From positions 57,754-121,753 of the forward strand of contig JAITML010000032.1 in NCBI GenBank assembly GCA_031277395.1: a stretch of DNA of 64,000 nt, written 5' to 3'. How positions within the stretch are numbered: position 1 is the first letter of the stretch; each line of letters begins with the position of its first letter. This stretch comes from Methylobacillus sp. Lineage in GTDB: Bacteria; Pseudomonadota; Gammaproteobacteria; Burkholderiales; Methylophilaceae. Under the pieces are notes generated by a model that was given only the letters and a program-made list of their open reading frames with translations, had not been told where the DNA came from and did no database searches. A program made the position numbers and the translations under genes. Shown in pieces: positions 13,258 through 21,900 of the stretch.

Positions 13258-13757
13258 TGAACCTGACGCTCTATCAAATTTCCGATCAGTTCCTTGCTGA
13301 CGCAGCGAAACTCGCTGACATGGATTTGCCGGACGATGTTCTGGCTGACACCTTGGAAGGTCTTTCCGGCGAGTTAGAAGCTAAATCCGTTAATGTGGCG
13401 GCCTTTGCCAGAAACCTTGAAGCCACGGCTGAACAGATCAAACAAGCCGAAACTGCAATGGCCGAACGCAGAAAAGCTCTTGAGAATCGTGCCGGACGTA
13501 TCCGTGCCTACCTCTTGCAAAACATGCAGCGCACCGGCATTACGGAAATCAGTTGCCCTCACTTCAAGCTGTCCGTCAGGAACAACCCTGCTTCCGTGCA
13601 GATTGAAGATGCCGCAGCCATTCCGCAAGAGTACATGCGACAACCCGAACCCCCTCCCCCTGCTCCTGACAAGAAACTGATTGCAGAAGTCATCAAGTCA
13701 GGCAAGGAGGTTCCGGGCTGTCGCCTTACCCAATCGCAAAGGCTCGAAATCAAATGA
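13257..13757 (+). CDS. Siphovirus Gp157-like protein
   Basis: A 166-residue protein matching the Gp157 family: MNLTLYQISDQFLADAAKLADMDLPDDVLADTLEGLSGELEAKSVNVAAFARNLEA, followed by a long coiled coil (AEQIKQAETAMAERRKALENRAGRIRAYLLQNMQRTG) and the beta-rich C-terminal part with a Pro run (EPPPPAPDKK). The family's role is not firmly known; in streptococcal phages it was linked to phage resistance. It starts overlapping the SSB-like gene's stop. Confidence 0.82.
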   Translation: MNLTLYQISDQFLADAAKLADMDLPDDVLADTLEGLSGELEAKSVNVAAFARNLEATAEQIKQAETAMAERRKALENRAGRIRAYLLQNMQRTGITEISCPHFKLSVRNNPASVQIEDAAAIPQEYMRQPEPPPPAPDKKLIAEVIKSGKEVPGCRLTQSQRLEIK

Positions 13758-14365
13758 ACGACATTGCTCTCATCGAATCCAGGGGCGAGGCCAGAGTGGA
13801 TAGTCGCACCATCGCCGATCAGCTTGGCATTCAGCACAAGAACGTGCGCGAACTGTTGACCAAATTTTCTGATGACTTCAAGCAGTTTGGAATTCTTCCG
13901 TTTCAAACGGAGAAATTAGACGGGTCTGGGCGTGGACGATCAGAACGCTTTGCCTTGCTCAACGAAGATCAGGCTTACTTGCTGCTGACCTTTACCCGCA
14001 ATACAGCCAAGGTTCGCGCTTTAAAAGTCAAGCTGGTGCAGGCATTCAGGCAGGCACGATCAGGTCAAGTCATCACTGCCCTTGAATACCTTCCTGGCTA
14101 TCACGAACTGCACGACCGCATTCATGAGTTGGCAAAAGATTCCGCGAACGAAAAGTTTGTCCACATGAATCTCAACAAGCTAGTGAATAAAACGGTAGGC
14201 ATCGAAAGCGGACAACGGAGCAAGGCTCCATTATCTGCGCTGGCAGTAGCGCAGACAGTTGCCGTCAATGCCATGTCAGAAGCCAAAGGCCACCATGACG
14301 GATATGAAGCTGCGAAGCGGGAACTTGGGAAGCTTCAAACCGTGCTGATAGGCAGTGTCGGATAA
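13754..14365 (+). CDS. Rha-family phage regulatory protein
   Basis: A 203-residue protein. The N-terminal ~90 residues (SRTIADQLGIQHKNVRELLTKFSDDFKQFGILPFQTEKL, then RSERFALLNEDQAYLLLTFTRNTAKVRALKVKLVQAFRQAR) are the pRha domain, which in P22-like phages interferes with growth when host IHF is absent. A helical C-terminus follows. It overlaps the gp157 gene by ATGA. The host IHF alpha gene lies 8 kb away in the chromosome, by chance. Confidence 0.84.
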   Translation: MNDIALIESRGEARVDSRTIADQLGIQHKNVRELLTKFSDDFKQFGILPFQTEKLDGSGRGRSERFALLNEDQAYLLLTFTRNTAKVRALKVKLVQAFRQARSGQVITALEYLPGYHELHDRIHELAKDSANEKFVHMNLNKLVNKTVGIESGQRSKAPLSALAVAQTVAVNAMSEAKGHHDGYEAAKRELGKLQTVLIGSVG

Positions 14366-14384
14366 CTTTTTAACGTTTTGGCCG

Positions 14385-14424
14385 CTCACGCCCCCACTCT
14401 CACCGCTGCCCTCCGGGGCGTGAG
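14385..14424. repeat. Strong 10-bp stem-loop upstream of small genes
   Basis: CTCACGCCCC (14385-14394) pairs perfectly with GGGGCGTGAG (14415-14424), flanked by GGCC (14380-14383 and 14427-14430) that could extend the stem. The loop is 20 nt. No T-run follows, so it is not a standard terminator; it may limit readthrough or protect mRNA between rha and the gene at 14446. Confidence 0.6.
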
Positions 14425-14445
14425 TAGGCCGCCTAACAAGGAAAC

Positions 14446-14583
14446 ATGATGAACGACCAACTTCAAGAAGCACTGGCTTCAATCATTGACAAAACCATCA
14501 GCGGCATTGAAGCAGGCGCTGCGTTCCTGCAAGCAGAACTGCCGGACGTGATACATCAGAAAGGAGATATTAAAAATGTGTAA
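14446..14583 (+). CDS. Small phage protein, 45 residues
   Basis: MMNDQLQEALASIIDKTISG..., continuing IEAGAAFLQAELPDVIHQKG. AAGGAAAC precedes tandem ATGs; the last codons overlap the next gene's ATG at 14576. The helical segment IIDKTISGIEAGAAFLQAELPDVI is familiar from small phage proteins of various hosts. Function unknown. Confidence 0.65.
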   Translation: MMNDQLQEALASIIDKTISGIEAGAAFLQAELPDVIHQKGDIKNV

Positions 14584-14914
14584 CGTCACCCACGGCAAAT
14601 GCGTGAGCGAGGAGGAAATGCTTGAGGAGATGGCGCTCACACTCCGCGCTGCGGGGTATGTCGTCACCCCGCCATCCAGGAAAATTCTGATTAACGGAAT
14701 CGCGATTTCAGAACCTCTGCGCGAAGAACCAAATAAAAATGTGGAGGTATGTGCGGTTGACCTTGCCTCTGTACAAGGCTGGTTTTCGTTTCGGTGGGAC
14801 GGGAGCTGTAGCCGGTATCAAAAGTGGTTGGCTGACGGTCTTCTGCACTCTGCAAGCACAGCGGCTGCGGCGCACTGCCAAGCACTGATTTCTTTGACTG
14901 GGAGGGATGAGTAA
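14576..14914 (+). CDS. Hypothetical phage protein
   Basis: A 112-residue protein. AGGAGATA lies 8-10 nt upstream of ATG 14576. It has an acidic helical N-terminus (SEEEMLEEMALTLRAAGYVVTPP) and a beta-rich middle ending with LLHSASTAAAAHCQALISLTG. No family recognised. It is directly followed by the next gene. Confidence 0.58.
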   Translation: MCNVTHGKCVSEEEMLEEMALTLRAAGYVVTPPSRKILINGIAISEPLREEPNKNVEVCAVDLASVQGWFSFRWDGSCSRYQKWLADGLLHSASTAAAAHCQALISLTGRDE

Positions 14915-15196
14915 ATGATTGAAGTTCTATATTTCGTCCTAACCAGCGACCACACCTGGCTGTCAGTAACAGCTACACAGTATGAACTGGTAGAACCTGA
15001 CTGCCGCATGGCTGTTGTGCAGGAAGAAGATTTTTTAAACCTGAACCACTACACCAATAATCTTGTGGAAGAAAACGCCGAGCTTAAAAACCTCATCAAA
15101 GATGTCCTCGCCGCCAAGACCGTAGAGCTTGAACACGTTCTCGGTCAAGCATGGTTCGACCGTGCGGAGGAGTTACTGGAAGGAGAGAAAGCATGA
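14915..15196 (+). CDS. Hypothetical phage protein with coiled coil
   Basis: A 93-residue acidic protein. The first half is beta-rich (VLYFVLTSDHTWLSVTATQYELVEPD); the second half is a leucine-rich coiled coil (NNLVEENAELKNLIKDVLAAKTVELEHVLGQAW). It overlaps the following gene by ATGA. Function unknown. Confidence 0.58.
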   Translation: MIEVLYFVLTSDHTWLSVTATQYELVEPDCRMAVVQEEDFLNLNHYTNNLVEENAELKNLIKDVLAAKTVELEHVLGQAWFDRAEELLEGEKA

Positions 15197-15465
15197 CCCT
15201 CAGCGAACTTATGGAACCCGAAACCCTGCGTCTCCACCTCGGGGAACTGACCCCTGAAGAAATCCCCATTGCCCGTGCAGCGGTACGGTTGGGGTATGTA
15301 ATGAAAGACGCTTACCGGATGGTCGTCACACCAGAAACTCCGACGCTGCGCGATCAATTTGCTATGGCTGCGCTCGTGGGACTGCACTGTCAATCCCTAC
15401 AAGAAGCAGCGACGGCGGCGTATCGGTTGGCAGACATGATGTTAGCTGCGCGGGGTGGGGAATGA
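15193..15465 (+). CDS. Hypothetical phage protein
   Basis: A 90-residue protein starting at ATG 15193 (ATGA overlap, GGAAGGAG upstream). The end, RDQFAMAALVGLHCQSLQEAATAAYRLADMMLAAR, resembles small phage proteins with the phrase RDQFAMAAL...AYxxADAMLAAR that recur in prophages. Mostly helical. Function unknown. Confidence 0.62.
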   Translation: MTLSELMEPETLRLHLGELTPEEIPIARAAVRLGYVMKDAYRMVVTPETPTLRDQFAMAALVGLHCQSLQEAATAAYRLADMMLAARGGE

Positions 15466-15899
15466 AAGTAGCACTCGCAACAAAGAAAGATATTAACGCG
15501 CTGAGCAAGGTTTGTCAGATTCTCAGCGGCTTGCATCAAGGCTACATGCCAAGCGACAAGGACGGCGATGATGAGCCGGAGCGTTTCTATGACGATGAAC
15601 CAGAACTATGTCAGCGCGCGTTAAATGCACTCTTGCTCGAAGACCGGAGAGGAAGCTTATTACGCGCACTGGCTAATCTTTTCGCATTGCTCGACCCGGA
15701 TAACAAGATTGTTGATCCGGATTCAGACACGCTTGAAACACACCCGAAAATCAATCAAGCCTGCGCTTGCCAAGCCGCACTCGAACACGAGTTGTCTGTC
15801 ATGCACCGAACGCTTGATGATTACCAGTCAGCAGCGGATGCACTCAAGGCACTGATTGCTTGGCATGTAGATGTTGAGCGGGAGTTGTCTCGTGAGTAA
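15462..15899 (+). CDS. Hypothetical phage protein
   Basis: A 145-residue acidic helical protein with Asp-rich DKDGDDEPERFYDDEPELC, then ALNALLLEDRRGSLLRALANLFALLDPDN and a C-terminal ALEHELSVMHRTLDDYQSAADALKALIAWH. It overlaps both neighbours. No family recognised. Confidence 0.57.
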   Translation: MKVALATKKDINALSKVCQILSGLHQGYMPSDKDGDDEPERFYDDEPELCQRALNALLLEDRRGSLLRALANLFALLDPDNKIVDPDSDTLETHPKINQACACQAALEHELSVMHRTLDDYQSAADALKALIAWHVDVERELSRE

Positions 15900-16017
15900 A
15901 AACACCTACTTTTACATCATTGCTTTGTGGCTCTTGGTTGTCTTTATAGCTAACGCACAGATTTCTCTTATTGTCCCTATGGTGCTGTGTTTTATGGGTC
16001 TTACATCGGAGGATTGA
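15892..16017 (+). CDS. Tiny phage membrane protein (GTG start)
   Basis: A 41-residue protein from GTG 15892, overlapping the previous stop, to TGA 16017. Nearly all of it is hydrophobic: YFYIIALWLLVVFIANA and ISLIVPMVLCFMGL would form one or two membrane spans. Its size and hydrophobicity recall phage membrane peptides, but function is unknown. Confidence 0.55.
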   Translation: MSKNTYFYIIALWLLVVFIANAQISLIVPMVLCFMGLTSED

Positions 16018-16018
16018 A

Positions 16019-16372
16019 ATGACCACCGACGACATACACCTGCCACCGTTGCCACAGAACAGGACACGCGAGCATGTCGCATGGCATCGGGTAGAAAATC
16101 TTCTCGTTGCATACGCCCGTGAAGCTGTGCTTGCTGACCGTGAGACCCATAATCGCCGCCAGTCCGGGGCTGAACACACAGAAGCACAGTTCGACCTGCT
16201 TTTTGGCGATGAAGTTGCTGCGTCCACATTTGGAGAGCGTGACAAGGCGTTCGTTGAGATTTTGAATTACATGGCCGCGTACAGCGAGGACGGCGAGGTG
16301 CGGATTGAGGAAGTCATCCGCGTTCCCGTATCGCTTGGAAATTTGAAGGTTGTACCGAAGGACGCAGCATGA
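16019..16372 (+). CDS. Hypothetical phage protein
   Basis: A 117-residue protein from ATG 16019, which has GGAGG 9 nt upstream. It is helical with a basic middle (HVAWHRVENLLVAYAREAVLADRETHNRRQSG) and a C-terminal acidic/beta region (SEDGEVRIEEVIRVPVSLG). No family recognised. It overlaps the next gene. Confidence 0.57.
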   Translation: MTTDDIHLPPLPQNRTREHVAWHRVENLLVAYAREAVLADRETHNRRQSGAEHTEAQFDLLFGDEVAASTFGERDKAFVEILNYMAAYSEDGEVRIEEVIRVPVSLGNLKVVPKDAA

Positions 16373-16647
16373 CTGACATTATCCCCGAAGTCTGGAAATC
16401 ACAAACCCACAATGAGCGCATTATCAATGGCCGTATCTGTGGATTGCAGAAATTCCTATTCACAACCGGTTTGCTGACCGACCTGACCTTTTCCGGTCTC
16501 ATATACAACTACAGCGCCCGCTATTGCTACGAGCATTTTGAGGATGCGCTGGAAGCTCTGAACGCATGGGATGGAGAAGGCGATCCGCCCGGTAACTGGA
16601 TTAAAGAAAAAGTCAGTGAACGGCTTGGGGCGGGGGCAACAGCATGA
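16369..16647 (+). CDS. Hypothetical phage protein
   Basis: A 92-residue protein: NGRICGLQKFLFTTGLLTDLTFSGLIYNYSARYCYEHFEDALEALNAWDGEGDPPGNWIKEKV. The phrase ALEAL..WDG.GDPPG.WIK is typical of small conserved phage proteins of unknown function, usually near integrase. It overlaps both neighbours by ATGA. Confidence 0.62.
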   Translation: MTDIIPEVWKSQTHNERIINGRICGLQKFLFTTGLLTDLTFSGLIYNYSARYCYEHFEDALEALNAWDGEGDPPGNWIKEKVSERLGAGATA

Positions 16648-16943
16648 CCAATCTTAGTACATACGCACAAGGCTGGAACGCCGCCGCAAAGATCGTCGCC
16701 CAACGTGCGCAGGACATGGGCATCGACACCACCAGCGCACTGGGTCTTGACGATGTTCTCGACATCATCGAAAGCACCATCGTCGAACTGCGACGCAAAG
16801 TAAAAATGCGCCACCTCGACCTTGAGATTGTCACAGCCTACGACTGCGGCTACCGAGCAGGTCTTGACCATGCCAAAAACGCACTGAAAATCGACATATC
16901 GCAGGAACGTATTGATATGGGCGGGGAAAATAAACATGACTGA
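16644..16943 (+). CDS. Hypothetical phage protein
   Basis: A 99-residue helical protein (STYAQGWNAAAKIVAQRAQDMGID...LDIIESTIVELRRKVKMRHLD...YDCGYRAGLDHAKNALKID). It has a repeated YxxGxxAxxxxA pattern but no known domain. It overlaps the preceding gene by ATGA and lies just before the DUF4224 gene. Confidence 0.58.
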   Translation: MTNLSTYAQGWNAAAKIVAQRAQDMGIDTTSALGLDDVLDIIESTIVELRRKVKMRHLDLEIVTAYDCGYRAGLDHAKNALKIDISQERIDMGGENKHD

Positions 16944-16957
16944 CGCTGAATCATAAG

Positions 16958-17188
16958 ATGAGACTATCCGCAAACAGACTACAGGAAATCACGCACCGCC
17001 GCCGCGCCAGCGGGCAGGTCGCATGGTTTCGCCAAAAGCTTGGTGCGGACGTACCCTTTGACAAGCACGGCCCCATACTCACTGAAACCGCCTACGAAAA
17101 ACTGCTTGAAAAGCGCCTTGGGATTCTGCCATCATCGGAAACATCAGAAGATCGACCCCGCATCAGGCTCAAATATGAACAGGCGTAG
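16958..17188 (+). CDS. DUF4224 phage protein, possible excisionase role
   Basis: A 76-residue protein with the DUF4224 pattern MRLSANRLQEITHRRRASGQVAWFRQKLGADVPFDKHGPILTETAYEKLL. It is a small basic HTH-like domain that regularly precedes a tyrosine integrase in prophages, the position of a recombination directionality factor. Its end overlaps the integrase start by 14 nt, which supports joint translation. Excisionase function is inference. Confidence 0.75.
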   Translation: MRLSANRLQEITHRRRASGQVAWFRQKLGADVPFDKHGPILTETAYEKLLEKRLGILPSSETSEDRPRIRLKYEQA

Positions 17189-18269
17189 AACAACCACGCG
17201 CACTCTCACCGGCTCGCGTATCTACATTCGTGGCGGCAAGTTCAAATACTTCGCGTCCGAACCCATTCTCAACCCCAAAACAGGAATCCTTGCCAAGTGG
17301 CATATCCTCTGCCCCGTAGAAGAAGGCGAGCTACTTGCCCGCAAAGTCCTGTCCGAACTACTCGGATACGAACCCAAAGGCAAAGGTGACTTCTGCGCGT
17401 GGTTCGACAAGTGGCGCAACGAACTCCTTGCCAAGCGTGAGAAAGAATCCCCCCGTGACCCCGTGCGTAAGGCGATATGGATCCGTGGAACCCAATCCCT
17501 CATCAACACCCTGGGCGTGATTGAAAACGCCTTTGCCGACTTTGATATTCACCAAGCCCGTGCTTCTGATGTCGCCTTGTTTGTCGATCAGTGGGAAGGT
17601 CGCCGTGCTGCTCAAACCTACCGGGGACACCTAAGCGCATTCTTTGCATGGTGCTGTCGGCGTGGAATCCTCGATACCAACCCTGCCCGCGAAGTGACGC
17701 TGGTTGCTCCCAAGAAGCGCAAGACCTACCTCACCAACGAACACTACACCGCCGTCAGGCAAGACCTGTTAAAAGGCAGCCACAACCGCAAGATGGTAGC
17801 CTGTCTCATGGACATGTACTACCTGCTCTACCAGAGAGGCACAGACGTGCGCCTGTTGCCCGCAAACGCCCTGGACGGAGGTCACATTGAGTTCACCCCT
17901 ACCAAGACAGAAAAAACCAGCGGTACGCGCGTAACAGTCCCCGTAACGGACGAAATGCGCCAGATTGTGGAAAGCATCAAAGCGATCCGCAAGATACGCA
18001 GCACCTACTTGTTTCACGATGAACACGGCCAGCCCTTCACTGCAAGACGAGTGCGCGATATTTTCAAGCGCACCTGCGACCGCGTGGGAATCAAAGACAT
18101 AACGCTCAAGGATATTCGAAGCAAAGCGGCCACCGATGCCGCAGCGTTGGGGTACTCGGAGAAGCAGATACAAGTTGCCCTTGCTCACAGTACAGGGAAA
18201 ACAACCAGCGACTACATCCGCCCACAGACTGCACCTGTTTCCGAGGTCGTTTTGAGGCTACCAAAATGA
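17175..18269 (+). CDS. int: Phage tyrosine integrase
   Basis: A 364-residue site-specific recombinase. The N-terminal ~60 residues probably bind arm sites, ~70-165 form the SAM-like core-binding domain, and the catalytic domain follows. Catalytic residues visible are Arg in YQRGTD (221), Lys in PTKTEKTSG (244/247), the KxxR box LKDIRSKAATD (312-315), His in LAHSTG (338) and the nucleophile Tyr in SDYIRP (347). The gene ends 75 bp before the 3' end of tRNA-Pro, so it should integrate the phage there. Confidence 0.92.
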   Translation: MNRRRTTTRTLTGSRIYIRGGKFKYFASEPILNPKTGILAKWHILCPVEEGELLARKVLSELLGYEPKGKGDFCAWFDKWRNELLAKREKESPRDPVRKAIWIRGTQSLINTLGVIENAFADFDIHQARASDVALFVDQWEGRRAAQTYRGHLSAFFAWCCRRGILDTNPAREVTLVAPKKRKTYLTNEHYTAVRQDLLKGSHNRKMVACLMDMYYLLYQRGTDVRLLPANALDGGHIEFTPTKTEKTSGTRVTVPVTDEMRQIVESIKAIRKIRSTYLFHDEHGQPFTARRVRDIFKRTCDRVGIKDITLKDIRSKAATDAAALGYSEKQIQVALAHSTGKTTSDYIRPQTAPVSEVVLRLPK

Positions 18270-18276
18270 CAGAGTA

Positions 18277-18303
18277 TTAGCGGAACCGCTAATATTCCGC
18301 TAA
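18277..18303. repeat. Inverted repeat between integrase and att site
   Basis: TTAGCGGAA (18277-18285) and TTCCGCTAA (18295-18303) are perfect 9-bp arms around a 9-nt spacer that itself contains CCGCTAA. The element lies between the integrase stop and the tRNA 3' end, where integrase arm-type or excisionase sites are expected; it could also end integrase transcription. Confidence 0.55.
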
Positions 18304-18343
18304 CTTGAAATCACCAGTAAAGAACGTAAGTGATTGATTTAAT

Positions 18344-18420
<77 letters not shown>

Positions 18421-18455
18421 AATCGCCGCAAACTCACGGTCTGCGCGAAGGCGGC

Positions 18456-18484
18456 ATTATAACGGAAAGCAGCATGCACGCCAA
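18456..18484 (-). promoter_or_regulatory. Promoter of tRNA-Pro
   Basis: On the minus strand, TTGGCG (18484-18479), a 17-bp spacer and a perfect TATAAT (18461-18456) sit 36 nt upstream of the mature tRNA 5' end. A GC-rich discriminator (GCCGCC) follows, as in stringently controlled stable-RNA promoters. Confidence 0.75.
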
Positions 18485-18927
18485 ACAGCCTGCAGTTGAT
18501 CGGCACATCGCGCATCCACTCACCGATGTTTGAAATATAGCCCCTTCATCAACTAAAAATGTACAACAAAAATGCGTTTTAATATAAAATGTTCTGGTCA
18601 TTTGCTCTTATCTGAATAATTTGAAGATTCATGTCCAAACTACCAAACAAATATGGCGCGATTGCATGCCATTCATCTCTACCATATCCGCCACAACCCA
18701 TTGATAACAAATATATTTTTATGGGTCTCCACGCTCCTGCACGCCCTCTTGATTCAATAATGCACACGCAACCGAATCGGCTAAAAACTGATTGTTTATA
18801 GAATACAGTCCGGACTGTTTTTGATTACATATTACTCAGGTAGCAGTATCTGAAACGGGCATCTGGTCTGCATGTTGGCCGGGTTGCGCTGGGGAGAGCT
18901 TTGCCCATAACGATAAGGAGATTTAAG
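18485..18927. other. AT-rich intergenic region upstream of the autotransporter, with a perfect palindrome
   Basis: This stretch is clearly AT-richer than its surroundings, which suggests transferred DNA. No convincing gene is present; a 62-codon frame at 18579-18767 (minus) has no ribosome site or familiar sequence. The perfect dyad ACAGTCCGGACTGT (18805-18818), about 110 nt before the autotransporter start, looks like an operator for a dimeric regulator. Confidence 0.6.
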
Positions 18928-21900
18928 GTGGAAACAGTCAAGTTTCGATATCAATGTCGCAACGCGCAACTGCGCGCACTGGCGCTGGCTCTGCTTTTTG
19001 TGGCCACCGCTCCGGTACACGCGCAGATTATTGACGTGACGGTACCGGGCAGTCTCACCGGTACGACAGGAACGACAACACCGGCCGACGGAGCAGTCTG
19101 GAACCTGCAAAATGACGGGGTTTTTCTTTCCACGACGCTTTTGATGCCCGTCGGCGCGACCGGGCTCACCATCAACGGTAACGGTCACACGCTCACACTC
19201 AACGATGGCGCGGGCGCCTACGGCCATCTGGGTGTTAACCCGCCCAATACCTTCACCACGCGCGTGCTGAATCTGTCCGACATCACGATAACAGGAGGAA
19301 GCCAGCCAAATGGCAGCGCGATCCTGATGTCTCTTTCGACAGCATCAGGAAGCAATCTGTTGACGATGAATCTTTCGGGTGATGTAGCGTTCACCGACAT
19401 GGCCAACACAAGTGGCGGCGGCAGCGTGATCGCAATGGGTATCCAGAGCGGCACTCGCCTTGTGATCAACGGCGATGGCGGCACGTTTGAAGTCAGCAAC
19501 AACACGGCCAACGGCAGCAACGGAATCTGGGCAAGCAACATAGAAATTCATAACGCGGGTGGCAAGATCATATTTTCGGGAAATACGGCAAACAGCGGCA
19601 ACTCCCTTGGCGGCACGCCTTTCGGCGGCAACATCACAATCGACGGCACCCTGCTGGTCGAAAACAATGTATCGAGAGACGGCAATGGCGCAATCAGCAC
19701 AGGCACTATCAAGGATCCCGTGATTGGCCGCAACAGTGTCACGATCAACGGTGGTGGCAGTAACCTGATTTTTAGCAACAACGCAGCGGGTAGCAATGGC
19801 GCAGGTGGCGCAATCGCCGCCGGCACCCATCTCACGATCAATAATACGGGCGGCACGCTCACGATGACGGATAATACCGCAGGTGTGTGGGGTGGCGCGC
19901 TTTCGTCGAGACTGGACGTCAGGATCACCGGCAGCGTGCTGGCCGAACGCAACACCGCGATCAACGGTCGCGGCTCGGGCCGAGGTGGCGCGATCAATAC
20001 CGAAGGCGATATTGACATCACCGGGCCAACGATCACCTTTACAAATAACGAAGCCCGCGATATCGGTGGCGCAATCATGGCCAGCGGCCTGACAACTGAC
20101 GGCAGCGGTAACTTCATTTCCGGCGGCTTGGCGAAACTGACGGGGAGCATCAATTTTTCCGAGAATCAGGCCGGATTTGCCGGCGGCGCGATGGCTGCCG
20201 TCGGCGCACTGGAGCTTGATGTCATGGGTAACTCGACGATCTCCGGCAACAAGACCAACGGCACTGCAGACACCTACGGAATCGGGCTGATGCCAGGCGG
20301 CGGCGCGTTCTGGATCGGAAGCGACTCGCTCTTGAATGCAACGCAAGGCGACATCACCTTCAACGGCAACACAGCCAACGGCCTCGCCAATGCGATCTGG
20401 TTCGAGAATGCGGATCTCATGCCTACCCTTTCCGTAGATGATGACATCCTCTATGTGCAAACTGCGACCGGAGGAAAAACGGCAACGTTCAACGCTGATG
20501 CAGGACGCAGCATCACTTTCTATGATCCAATTGAAAACAACGCCGCCAACGGTCTGCTCACCGTCAATAAAACCGGTGCTGGCTCGGTAGTATTCGATGG
20601 CTCACTTCCTTCCACCGCATCCTATCAAGCCGACCCTTGGTCACGCATCTACGGCAACACCACCGTGCAAGCCGGCACCTTCACAGTGCGTAACAATGCC
20701 ATCTACGGCGCGCTGGAAGGAGATGCCAGCGGCACAGCAGGCAATTCCATATTTACCGTAAATAGCGGCGCAACACTGGCCGGTGGCATACTCGGTGAAG
20801 TGCGCGCAGACAATTTCATCCTGAACGGCGGCCTCAACATCGCAGGCTCAGCCATACCGGGAACGGCGGCAGGAGGCTTTAGCACTTTCACGGTAACAAG
20901 CAACAACGTGAACTTCGGTACGGGTAGCCAGATTCGCTTCAACACCTTGCTCAATGACGCCAGCGTGCAACGCAGCGATATTCTCGTACTCGGCCTCAAC
21001 GGCAGCGCCACCACCGGCACTGCCAGGATACTCGTCACCAATGTCGGCGGCCTCGGCGCGATCACCACTGGTGACGGCATTGAGCTCGTGCAGGTCGTGG
21101 GCAACAATGGCACGACGGCAAATGCCTTCGCCCTCGCCGCCCCCGTTGCCGCCGGCCCCTATCAATACGAACTTTTCCGTGGCAGCGTTGATGGCACCAC
21201 CGCTCCGCAGAACTGGTACCTCCGCTCCACCGGCAATCGCCCGGAAACTAGCCTATACCCGGCACTACCCAGCATGGCGCTGGTTTACAGTGATCTCTTG
21301 CTTGACACCCTGCACGAACGGGTGGGTGATGAGTACGTCACCGATCCCAATGGGACTCAGCCATTCTGGGGTCGCATCATCGGCATGCGCGGACATGCTG
21401 AAGACGGCGGCACCGAATATTATCATGATACCTGGGCCATGCAAGGCGGATTTGACATCTACCGCAGACAAAAAACCGATGGCAGCAGCACTCGCGCAGG
21501 GCTGTATGGCGCATTGGGCACCATGGGCGCAGATGTGGATTACTACGGCAAGGACGCAGGCAAGAATCGACTGCGCGGCATCACACTGGGAGGTTACTGG
21601 ACCCGCTTCACGGAAACCGGTTCTTATCTTGATGCTCTGGCTCAATATACTTGGGCGAAGTTTTCTGCCGACCCCAAAGCCATCAAAGGCTTTGACACCC
21701 ACGGCGGCATTGTCGCCCTGAGCCTTGAAGTCGGCAAACCCTACCGTATTGATGATGAATCTGATGCCAGGAAAAAACGCATCCTCGAACCGCAAGCCCA
21801 GCTTATCTATCACAAGGGCAGTATGGACAGCGCAAGTGATGGCGCGGCCAGAGTCCGGTTCAGCGATATTGAATCGACCACCGCGCGACTGGGTGTGCGT

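Noticed and set aside
18579..18767. 62-codon minus-strand frame in the AT-rich gap
   Set aside because: No ribosome site, no family, and unusual composition; treated as chance.
19345..20460. 371-codon minus-strand frame opposite the autotransporter
   Set aside because: Repetitive Ala/Val/Asp composition mirrors the Gly/Asn repeats of the real gene; no signal or domain.
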